NCBI GenBank assembly: GCA_027972325.1
Contig: JAPMOS010000012.1
Span: 723,960-787,959 of the forward strand
Length of the DNA stretch: 64,000 bases
Reading direction: 5' to 3'
DNA from: Paratrimastix pyriformis
Lineage: Eukaryota; Preaxostyla; Paratrimastigidae
Shown: one piece after another, positions 31,786 through 42,000 of the stretch
How positions within the stretch are numbered: the first letter of the stretch is position 1
How the letters are laid out: each line of letters begins with the position of its first letter
Position numbers and translations under genes: made by a program
The notes under the pieces: model-generated
Told to the model about the DNA's origin: nothing
Databases searched by the model: none
What the model saw: only the letters and a program-made list of their open reading frames with translations

Positions 31786-32785
31786 CACGTCGGCACCCCG
31801 CTGGCCAAAACGACCCCGCCGGAATTGAGGGGCCTCGCTTGGTGGGCTCGGGCCTGGGCCTGACCCGGACAGGAACACATGGGGGACGCACTGTTTCTCT
31901 CTTGGAATATCTGTGTTTGGTGCGGCACCGAGCCTCAAAGCTGCGATCACGAAGGGGACGGGGCCAACGTAGGGGTGCATGGGGCACCAAAAACGCAAAA
32001 AGAGGTCATTTTAAATTCTGTAGGTTCACTTTTTTCTAAATGGAGTCTAGTTTCCCGGGCCCAACCCAAACGACTGAGATCCTGTGGGCGAACCGATTTC
32101 TTCTTCGGGAACATGCCAGACATTTTGCCAGAGAGAAAGCGGGTGGCGGGTTCCGATAAGCCCGGAGCACCGTGCTGACATACCACAGATGGAAATGAGT
32201 CCCAAGTGGTACCGGGGCGAGCGAAGGGTGCGAGGAGAAGGGGACTGCAAGAAAACTCCGAAACTTGAGGCCGACGCTGCGGGCGAACAAAGATAAAAAG
32301 GAAAATTTCGTAGGTTCAGATTTTTCTAAATACTGTTTAGTGTCCGAATATGCTGAAACGAGGCGACTCGCCTTGACGGACGCCGCTGAAGCCCCCATAC
32401 AATGGAGTCCCGAACGAAAAAGACTTGACCTGGAACGCAACTTCTTGAAATAAAACCACCTGGAATCAACCAGTGTGAAACTCGCATCGGCTACAGTGCC
32501 GAAATCCCTGGGGAGGAGGAAAACCCATGCTATATGCAGAGGAGGGAACCGCAGAATTGAGGTTGCTGTGGATTCTGGTCTTGCAGTGAGTTAGAGGAGG
32601 GCCAATGGTAAAGATCCCATCAAAAAGAGAACTCCCAAAACGTTCCTCCTGTAGAAGAGGTCATGCCAATGGTGATCCCCGAAGTGAAAGCGCTCAGGGG
32701 TCAGATTGAAACCTATTTCAAGATCCCTCGGGCTGTTTCCGAATCAGCATCGAACGGCCGTTTTGGCCACCGACGTGCCGACGTG
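31786..32785 (-). mobile_element. TIR DNA transposon-like element, copy 2 (inverted relative to copy 1)
   Basis: The element is 1000 bp with ends CACGTCGG...CCGACGTG and extended TIRs reading CACGTCGGCACCCCGCTGGC and its counterpart. The flanking 4-bp duplication is CAGC (31782-31785 and 32786-32789). It is homologous end to end with 16337-17338 in inverse orientation. It lies just after the OAS-like gene and just before the kinesin gene. As in copy 1, the end adjacent to the downstream gene carries a short outward-reading frame beginning MPMVIPEVKALRGQ. Confidence 0.85.
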
Positions 32786-32829
32786 CAGCGAGTGGTGTAC
32801 CAGCAATTAGAACCCAATAGGTCCCACAG

Positions 32830-35800
32830 ATTATATTCGCCCGTTTCGCAGCCTTGGCAGAACAACTTCCCATCTTTGTCTGGGATTCTCGAACTCAAAT
32901 TTTTTAACTCGTCAATTTCCAGAATCTCGTCCGGTGTCGCCCCCTTCTTCCCGCCGAAATTACGGCCGGATCTCGTTCTTGTGTCACCGTTTCAGGGCAA
33001 GAGATTACGGTCGCCGACACAGGTGCCACGGTTCGGAAACAATTTTCTGCGTTTTCTGTCACGAATCAATCTACTACAGGAGGGAGGCACTAGAGATGAG
33101 AAGACCCAGACTCGAGTTGAGGCCGCCCTTCCCGAGACGGCCACACAGGAAAACGTTTTTGATGTCTGCTCTGCTCGGTTGCGTAATCCGTTTCATACTT
33201 CGCGTTTCAATGACAGGCTGTCGCACCGCTTCTCATAGATAAGCTCGTTCACGGCATCAATGCTTGCGTATTTGCCTTCGGTCTGCTGATGTCCCCGGAC
33301 ATTTCGTGCCTTTTGATCGGATCACCATTGACTGCGGTCCGTGTTTTCTGGGTGGCGTGTTCCCCGGGTGGCGTGTTCCCCCCCAGGCCAAACGGGCTCG
33401 GGCAAGTCGCACACCATGCTGGGCACCAACGAGGACCCCGGCCTCATCAGCAGGGTCAGCGGGCTGCCCGGTGCCGCTGCCACCTCCCGTCATGCCCTCG
33501 ACGCCTCTTTTCTTCGTGCTGCGGCCCCCGCAGCCGCTCACGATGGGCCGGTCTCTGGGTGGGGTCGCAGGTGTGCGCGGCCCTCTTCCCCCGGCTGACG
33601 GCCCCCTTCATGGTGACGGCCTCCTTCTGCGAGATCAGCCCTTCCGAGGTCGGCGCCCCGCCCAGGAGCCCCGCCCATGCTCATGGCCCTGCCGCTCCCG
33701 TTGCACGCCCCATCCCCCGCTTCGATGGCCCCCTGCCCACGCTTCCACGACGACCCTTGCGCGACTCCACGTCCATGTTCATGCCCGCACGACCCTGCTC
33801 ACGCCGCTCCACCACCACCCACCACCCCGGCGCATGGCAGCAAATTCGGGATCTGCTGAACCCGGTCGCCAACCAGAGCCTCCCGGTCTTCTACCACTCC
33901 CTCTTCGGATAGTCCGCCACCCTCTGCCTGCCCTCTGCCCGCCGTGCCCTGCCGTGTGGGGCTGCGCCTCAGTTCGCCCTTCCGCCTTCCGCCCGCCTTT
34001 CCTGCGGCTGTGCCTGGAGCAGCGTGGTGGAGGGTCTCTCGTGGCTCGTGTGCCACACGGTGGACGACGCGCTGGCCTTCCTGCGGCAGGGCGATTTCGT
34101 ACGGCGCGCGGGCGACCCGACCGGCCCGGCAAGGTCCCCCAGGCCCTGCAGACGCCATCGCCCCCCATCGCCCCCCATCGCCCCCATCGCCCCCATCGCC
34201 CCCATCGCCCCCATCGCCCCCATCGCCCCGTCACCCCCGTCACCCCCATCGCCCATCCCTCTGTGGGTCCGCTCTCATCGGGGCCCACTGCCGGCTGGGG
34301 GCGTCCGTGGGGGGCGGCAGGAGCTCGTGCATCTTCACGCTGCGCATCCAGCAGCGGGCGCCCGACGAGAGCCTCCTCTCGGCCGAGCTCAAGTTCGCAG
34401 TCATGGCCGGTCCGCGGCCCGCCCGGCGCCCCTGCCGCCATGGCTCATGCTCTCCGACCCCCCCCCCCCCCCCTACGCGCGCACACGCACGCAGGCATCT
34501 CCCAAAGACAAGATCCCCGGGTCCGCCTCGTCGCTTCTTCTCCGCTCCCCCCGGTCTCTCCGCATCCCCCGCTCATCTCCCCCCCGCTCATCTCCTTCCC
34601 CCGCTCATCTCCTTCCCCGCTCATCTCCTTCCCCGCTCATCTCCTTCCCCCGCTCATCTCCTTCCCCCCGCTCATCTCCTTCCCGCTCTCCTCCTCCCCC
34701 ATACCCCTGATGGATGGCGGGGCGCGGTCTCCCCGGGGAGCAGCGTTTGGGGCTTCCAGCAGGTGATGGCCCGGCTGCTGAAGGTGAAGCACGTCTCGGA
34801 CCCGGGCGGAACCCGGACCGGGACCGGGCCCTGCAGCTGACCGAGAAGGACGGCAAGCTGGTCAAGCTGCTCCGCCAGGCCATCTTCGGCAACGCCTTCA
34901 CGGTGGCCCTGGTCACCATCGCCCCGCCGGTCCGCCACCCCTCACACCCTCACACCCCTCACACCCTCACACCCTCACACCCCTCACACCCCTCACCCCT
35001 CGCCCCCCCCCCCCCCCCCCCCCCCACACCCTCACCCCCATTCAAAGAGAGGAAGAACACCGCAAGAAGGGTCGGCACAGCCCACGTTGGAGCGCCATAG
35101 TCAAAAGGTGTCATCAGACCCAAAAGGGACCCGTCACATGATTTGGATGGGCACATCCCACAGCAGCAGCAGCATGTGCCCCCAAGGGGGCTGACACAAG
35201 CAAGACCGGGGGCAATTGGAGCATATGACACAGACCTTTTTTGATCCTCCCCTCACACGCACGCACGCACGCACACCCATGGTCCCTCCAGACAACCAGA
35301 GGGCCCTCACCAGCTCGACCCTCCGCTACACGATGGTCTTCAAGAAGATCGTCAATGCCTGGTCCGAGCCCCCCGCCTCCCACCGTCCCTGCCCCTGGCC
35401 GCCCTGGCCCCGCCCTGGCCCCGCCTTGCTGCTGGCACCCCTGATTGACCTGACCCTCTGGGGGCCTCCGGCATGATGGCGCCAGCGCCCCCAACCGGGA
35501 GCAGTCGGCCAGCATCATCGACCAGCTGCGCCAGGTGGTCACCGCCCTGCAGGCAGCCGCCGAGGCGACCCCGCCCGACCCCTCGGCGGCCGAGCGGCTC
35601 CAAGTTGCCATGAAGGAGCTCGACATGGCCAAGCGCGAGGCCTGGGACGAGAAGGAGCGCCTCTCGGAGCGCCTCGCGGCCGAGCGCAAGGAGAACCTCA
35701 AACGCGAGGTCCCCCCCCCCCCCCCCCCCCCCCCCCGACCGCCCCGCCTTGTCTGCGCATCCGCTCCCATCCCCTCTCCTACGGTGGGCTTGCTTGCGTT

Positions 35801-37896
35801 GGCTTGGGACGCGGGATCAGGGGCGGATGCATGGGGCGCCTGTCTCACCGTCCCTGGTCCCTCGTCCCTGGTCCCTGGCCCCCCATCCCTCGTCCTTCCT
35901 GGCAGGGGCTGATCGACGCCCTGGCGACCACCCGGCGGCCCGTCAACCCGGCCGTGACGGCGCGGCGGGACCAGCTGGCGGCCGAGTTGGCGCCCATCGA
36001 CCAGCAGCTGCTCGACATGAAGCGCGCCCTCAAGGAGATCAAGGCCGACGTCGAGGCCCAGCGGGCCCACATCAAGACCCGTCCGCGGCCACGCCCTGCC
36101 CCGTGATCGCTCCCCCGACCCTCCTCGCCCTGCCATCCTTGAGTGTGGTTTCTGACACCCCCGCGCCCCGCCTTCATTCCGCCTGCCTGCCTGGCAGTGC
36201 CGCCCGATGCCCCCGATCGCGGGGCCGCGGAGGGGGCGCTGAAGGAGCGCGAGGCCAAGTTCGCCGAGCTGATGGCCGCCGCCAAGCCTCTCAACGCCCG
36301 CCACAAGCAGCTCGCCGCCGAGTCTGCCCCGCCCCTCGTCTTGGCTCTTGGCTGCCCCTCGTCTTGGCTCTTGGCTGCCCCTCGTCTTGGCTCTTGGCTG
36401 CCCCTCGTCTTGGCTCTTGGCTGCCCCTCGTCTTGGCTCTTGGCTGCCCCTCGTCTTGGCTGCCCCATTGACGCCTTACCTGGTCTCCTCACCCGACCTC
36501 ATCCGACCTGACCTTGTTGTCTTGTCTTGTCTCGTCGTGGCCGGCCATGGCTGGGTGCCGGCGGGGCAGGCTGGAGGAGGAGCGCAAGCGGGTCGAGGTG
36601 CTGGTGCAGCTCTTCCAGCAGTACGACGACGACACGGCCGGGGCCCGGGCCCAGATCGAGGCCAAGCTCCGCGAGGAGAACGAGAAGGTCCCCCACTTCC
36701 CCGCCCTGCCCGGACATCGGCAAAGAGACGCCAGCAGCACACAGCGCACACAACAGGCAAACCGCGCCCATTACCCACCGTACCGGCCCATCATCCCCCG
36801 CGCACGGGCGGGCCCAGATGCTGATGCACAAGCTAGAGGAGGAGCGGGCCAAGCTGCACAAGCACATGGAGGAGGAGATGGCACGCATGCGATCCGAGGC
36901 CACCGCCCAGACGGGGGGTGCTGAAGACACGAGCGCAAGTCTGCTGCCTCCCCGCGGGAAGGGAAGGGGGGAGGGGGCACCTTGGGCCGGGAACGGGGGG
37001 GGGGGGGGGCACCTTGTGCCGGGCGTCTGACTGTGGGCCTGGCTGGCGCAGAGGTGGAGCAGCTCCAGACGGAGGCCATCATCGCCCGCCACGAGAAGAT
37101 GTACGCCGACAAGGAGGTCCGCCCCCCCCCCCCCCCCCCGCCCTGCCCGCCTCCTCGTCCTCGGAGGCCCGCCGGTCGCCCCCTGTGGCCACTCCGAGCC
37201 CTGACCCCCGTGCCACCACGCACCGCGGTGGGCACCCGCCTGGCAGATCGACGCCGCCCGGCGCCAGATCGAGTTCTACCGGAGCGCCCTCGAGCAGGGC
37301 ACCCTCATCCACGAGGCCGAGCTGGAGCGGCTCCAGCTGCAGCACATGCAGGTCCGCCCGCGGCCTCCCTCCCCGGAACGGTGGCCTCGTTCGGGAGGGT
37401 GCCGAGATTCGCCCTCCCGCCCGCCCGCCCGCAGGTTTTCCGCAAGTACCGCGAGTACTTCGAGGAGCAGCGGCGCAAGGTAGAAGGCCGCTACCTGGAG
37501 GTCCTGCAGAACTGCGTCAACGACTGCGCCCGACTGCAGATGGAGAATATGCACGCACGGGCCCGCCTCCATGGCATGGGCATCCACCTGCCCGGTCCGC
37601 GGTGCACCCGCCCCCGCCCCTGGCCCCCGCCCCTGGCCCCCGCCCCCCCTGGCCCCCGCCCCCCCTGGCCCCCGTGCCATCCCAACAAGGACGGGGCGAC
37701 TTACAGCTGCTTTCGCATGTCGGGCGGGTGCTGTGCTGGCGCAGACCTCGGCATGGTCGTGGGGGCCGCCCCCGTCTCCCTGCCCTCGCCCCCTCCAGCA
37801 ACTCCCCTGCGCCCCGGAGGCCCGGCGGGGGCAGCCGGCCTGCCCATGGGCATCATGTCGCCCCCGGCAACGGCCTCCTCTCCCGGGCTCAGATGA
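32830..37896 (+). CDS. kinesin-like motor with coiled-coil tail (5' end unresolved)
   Basis: Motor exons: NLVRCRPLLPAEITAGSRSC and TVSGQEITVADTGATVRKQF; then ATQENVFD, which splices at GTCTGC to AVAPLLIDKLVHGINACVFA; then, after another GTCTGC intron (exon start 33387), the P-loop GQTGSGKSHTMLGT. Later motor pieces are VTASFCEISPSE, QIRDLLNPVANQSLP, LVKLLRQAIFGNAFTVALVT (the alpha4/beta7 region) and ALTSSTLRYTMVFKKIVNA, the motor end before the neck. Coiled-coil exons run from 35480 to 37560 (for example AERLQVAMKELDMAKREAWD and FRKYREYFEEQRRKVEGRYL), ending in a Pro-rich tail at 37896. I could not find canonical SSRSH or DLAGSE switch motifs. No ATG lies between transposon copy 2 and the first motor exon, so the start codon may lie in or before the element. 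Subfamily not assigned. Confidence 0.8.
34157..34250. repeat. (CCCATCGCC)n-type array, intronic
   Basis: Nonamer-like CCCCCATCG repeats in a kinesin intron. They are followed further on by GCTCATCTCCTTCCCC repeats (about 34570-34690) and (CACACCCT)n (about 34937-35000). Confidence 0.7.
36332..36466. repeat. 21-bp tandem repeat (CGTCTTGGCTCTTGGCTGCCC), about 6 copies
   Basis: In a kinesin intron, between coiled-coil exons ending HKQLAAE and starting RLEEERKRVEV. Confidence 0.85.
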
Positions 37897-38204
37897 GGGG
37901 ATGGGGGGTTTCCGCCTGGGCGGTGCATCTCATCCCCTTTGTTCATACCTCACCATCACCACATTTTGTTGTGTCGCGGGTGGCGCCTCTTTTTTTTCGT
38001 TTGAGATTCTCTCCTCAAATGGTCGCGTCCGCCGAGTGATCTTTCCTCTTATGCTCGGCTGACTCAGTCAGCATATCTTATTCCGATTCGATATTTTTCC
38101 GAAGCGGTGCGCAGAAAATAGCCGCATGGCCGTTGGTCGAAGCCGGTGGAGGGAGAAGGGAGAAAAAGGAGTGGGGAGGATTGAAAGCGAAGCGAAGAAA
38201 ATTT
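37897..38204. other. intergenic, convergent 3' ends of kinesin and SNARE genes
   Basis: AT-richer than the flanking exons, with T runs near 37990 and 38095. No gene is seen. Confidence 0.5.
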
Positions 38205-39000
38205 TCAGTCGAGAAGGTTCCAGTGCCGAATGAGATGGGCGGCTGCTTTCGATGCCATGATCGAACTGCTGTTAATGGTCGTCGGGGTGGAATCGCGCGT
38301 GGTAAATCGGACGACAATAATAATGGCAATGGTTGCCACCAAAATCAGGGCAATCAGCATCAGAACGCACTTGTTCGTCATGGCCCGACGGAACATGGCC
38401 GAAACAAGCTTATCGGACTTCTTCATATGCGAGGAAGCCTCGTCGACCCGTGTGCCCACAGTGTTAATCAAAGATCTCTGCCGGAAATGGTTTACGCGGA
38501 TACGGAGAGAGAAGGCAAACCTGATGATCGAGCTCGCCGAGAATTCCCTGCTGCGTTTCCTCAGTATTGGCAGAAAGGGAGAGAGACTCCCTTACAAGAC
38601 TGCTACTTTGATTGGTGACTTGATATCCCTGCGAAGAAAGATGAAAATCTGGAGAAGTGAAAATGGAGGGGAGACCTCGAGCAGCATGCCCCGAGCGCCC
38701 ACAGGAGCTGCTTCAAGGTTGGGAGCGTTGGAAGGTTTTAAGGGGATTTCTTCGGTGAGGTTGCCGCTCTTGTCACCTTTCTTCATGCAGAGGATAGATT
38801 ATTGGCGGATGCCTGCTGAGCCGCTGTTGAAACCTTGCGTTGCGGTTTCTTTTTTTTTTTTTTGAGTTTCCAGTGTTGATGCAGCCTCGTGCGAGGCGAA
38901 GTATAGGAGAAAGAAATCACAGCCAAAGGTTCGCCTCATCACCCAGAGCGGCTCAAAAGGCGGTTGCACATCATCACTTTCACCTCCTTCAGCGCTGGTA
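38205..39000 (-). CDS. Vti1-like Qb-SNARE, tail-anchored (5' end unresolved)
   Basis: The C-terminal exons join in frame. GARGMLLE is followed by a GTCTCC..GCAG intron and then GYQVTNQSSSLVRESLSLSA and NTEETQQGILGELDHQ. A GTTTGC intron then leads to RSLINTVGTRVDEASSHMKK and SDKLVSAMFRRAMTNK. This is the pattern of a Vti1-type SNARE motif (IL.EL..QR.. heptads ending M.RR...NK). It is followed by a single hydrophobic anchor (CVLMLIALILVATIAIIIVV) and a luminal tail of about 35 residues, which is longer than usual. It would act in endosomal/trans-Golgi membrane fusion. The N-terminal three-helix region should lie between about 38650 and 39050, but I could not join those exons, and the 3' end of the DOCK gene abuts there. 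Confidence 0.75.
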
Positions 39001-39062
39001 ATTAGAGCGACCAAAAATTTCTGTAGCAAAAGACCTGGGATTCATTATACATCGTCAAAATC

Positions 39063-42000
39063 TCAAAGCGGATAATCAATGAAAGAAAGATAGACGACAT
39101 CTGCGCGAGTGACCACAGATGGGAAGAGCGTCGAAGTGGCCAAGAGCAAGCGCTGCGGTTTGCCGTCGCCACCGGCCCGGAACTTGGTCGACCCCACACC
39201 GAAATCGCGGCAAGCAACGTAAGCAGCTGCCCACCACTCCTCCAGTCCCAGGCCGGTCCCAGAGGGATGGGGTGGCATGGGGTTGCTCCAGGAAGAGCCC
39301 GCAGAGGCGGGCGCCGGCATTAGGTCCGGAGGGAGGGGCCTCAGTGGCCCCGGGGTGGGGCTGGCAGTTCGTTGGTTGCCGGGGGCGGTGCTGACCCCGT
39401 GCCCATGCCAGGCGGGGAGGCTGGGGCTCGACCGGCCGCCCGACCCGAGGGTGGGTGGTGCGACTGCGGCGACCGCCGGCGCAGGGCTGACCTCCACCAC
39501 GTCGCCACCGGTGGGCAGGTGGAAACCGGAAGCAGAGGGGGGCTGCTGCTCGGACGAGGGGGGCCCGTGCCAGTCGGGGAGCGACTGCTCAGGGGCCGGG
39601 CCGGGGGTGAGCGGCTCCAAGAGGGGCCGGGGGCTCTCGGGGGCGGGGGAGCTCCGCGGGGATGGGAACGGAAATGGAGCCGAGGCGCTCCTGGCGAGCT
39701 TAGACCGCAGCTGCAGGATGGGCGACGGCCGGGTGCGGAGGGGGGACGACAGGGATTCGAGCGGCGCGAAGCCCGCCATGGCCGGAGGTGGGTTCGAGGT
39801 TGCCGGAGGGGGACTGGAGCGGGGCGAGGTGGCCTGCAGTCCGCCTTGGATGAGCTCGGGAGGCATCCTCGGCCGCGGCGGCTGGGTTGGGGGTGCCGCC
39901 AGCTGGGACGGACCCTGCCCGGGCCAAGGGGGCAGGCAGGGGTGCGTGGTCCACATCTGGACGCCAACGTGGGCCTGATACAGGGGACCCATCGCCATGG
40001 TGGCCCAAGGGGTCACGGCCACGGTGCCCGCCGCGCTGACTCCCGCAGCCGAGGGCCGGGGGAGCGACAAGCGGTTGCCACCGCCATCCGCAGCCGAGGG
40101 GGGCGCAGCCGAGGGGGGCGCAGCCGAGGGGGGCGCAGCCGAGGGCGCAGCCGAGGGAAGCGCAGGAGCGGAAGCGGGCGCGCCGGCCGGCCCGCCGGCC
40201 GCAAGGCCGGGCGGGGCCGTTGAAGGGGGCGATGGAGATGGAGAAGCCGATTGGTAGAGCGGCGCCAGCACGCGCTCATCCTCGGCATCCACAGCGGCAG
40301 GGGCTGCGATCGAGGGGTGGGGCGCCTGACCCGGGATCGGAACGAGGGGCAGGACCAAGGCGCGGCGGCCCGGGCGGGCGAGGAGCGACTCGGGCAGCTC
40401 GAAACTGAGCGAGCGCGGGTTGAGGGGGTCCATCCGGTGGCAAAGGGTCGCCGGGCCGTCGCGCTGCAACAGGACGGGCGGAGCAGATGAACGGGCGTCC
40501 CATCCACACCAAACGCCGCACCGGATGGCGGACGGACCGGCAACAGGCACCGACAGCGCGGGAACTGGGCTTTCAGGAGCTCCACAGCGCGGCCGAAGGC
40601 GCGCATCAGGAGGGGAACCGAGCGGTACACCTGCTCCGCCCGCTCGGCGGGGCCACCTGCCTGCTGCGCGCCCTCGTCGCCGTCACTGGGGCACATCACT
40701 GCGTGCGGGGAGCAGCGGGCGGGGCCAAGATACGGATCATGAGCAACGAGTCATGAGCAACGAGGGGAAACGGGTCGTGGGAAACGGGTCATGGGAAACG
40801 GGTCGTGGGAAACGGGTCGTGGGAAACGGGTCATGGGAAACGGGTCATGGGAAACGGGTCATGGGAAACGGGTCATGGGAAACGGGTCGTGGGAAACGGG
40901 TCGTGGGAAACGGGTCATGGGACGGGTCATGGGAAACGGGTCATGGGAAACGGGTCATGGGAAACGGGTCGTGGGAAACGGGGGCGAGGCAGCTCCCCCG
41001 GCCGAGCACGAGGACGGACCTTTCATGACCAGGCGCCGCCCATTGTCGACGCCGAAGCCTTTCCCCACCAGGACGCAAAGGAAATCTGGACGCCCCGCCC
41101 CAACAGCAACCGGGCCCGATCGGAAAAGGACTCAGGGATCCGAGGAGAGAGGCGTGCCCAACCCATGCCGGGCCGACGAAGGGAGGGCACCCCCCCCTCC
41201 GAGCATTCATATCATGGCAGACACAGACAGAGCGGGAGCGGGCGAGGGTCCCTCAGGTGCCTGTGGATGCTACTCAGGGCATCGAACGACTCGGAGATGC
41301 TGCCGGTGAGGGCCGGTGGGAGCCGGTGGAAGCCGGTGAGAGCCGGTGAGAGCCGGCGGGGGGTTCAGTCATGGCCAGGGACGGAGACGGGGACGATCCA
41401 CGGGCAACGCTGGCGGCAGAAGTGGGGGCGGGGGATGAGCGGACCTTTCCCAGTCGGCTGCGTGTCGGGCCTGGGCCTGCAGGACCTCCCAGACGGGGAG
41501 GCACAGCTCCCAGGCGTGGTACTGCTCGAACACGGCCAGGGCTTTCCGGAGGAGGGCCCCAAAGACCGGCTGCTGCCCGTCCTCCAGGTGGCTGTCTCCC
41601 GCACCGCACCAGCAGGCAAGAGGGCCCATGCAAAGCCATCCCAACCAAGGGTCCGTCCATGAGCACCGGCGAGGGGGACGCGTCCGCGGATGGGGGGGCC
41701 AGGGAGGAGCAGCGGGGGCGACAGACTGGCGCGCCAGGTCGACCATGCCCAGGGCCGCCTCGATGTCGTTGCCCAGGGCGTGCTGCAGCGAGACCAGCCC
41801 GTTCATGTAGTAATGCAGGGGCCCCGGCCGGGGCAGGGGAACTCCCACCGACTGGTGGGCGCGGGCGAGGAGCACCGGGTCGCCGTGCTGGCGGTTGCGC
41901 AGGAAGAAGCTCACCAGGGCCAGGTGCGACTCGACCAGGGCATGCTCGTTCTGGGGGGCACAGGCAAGGGGCCCCAATCGGCAAAAGACCGAGCGGGCAG

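Noticed and set aside
40745-40985. Regular 14-bp repeats considered as a CRISPR-like array
   Set aside because: The repeats are directly tandem without unique spacers, sit in a eukaryotic intron, and no cas genes are present.
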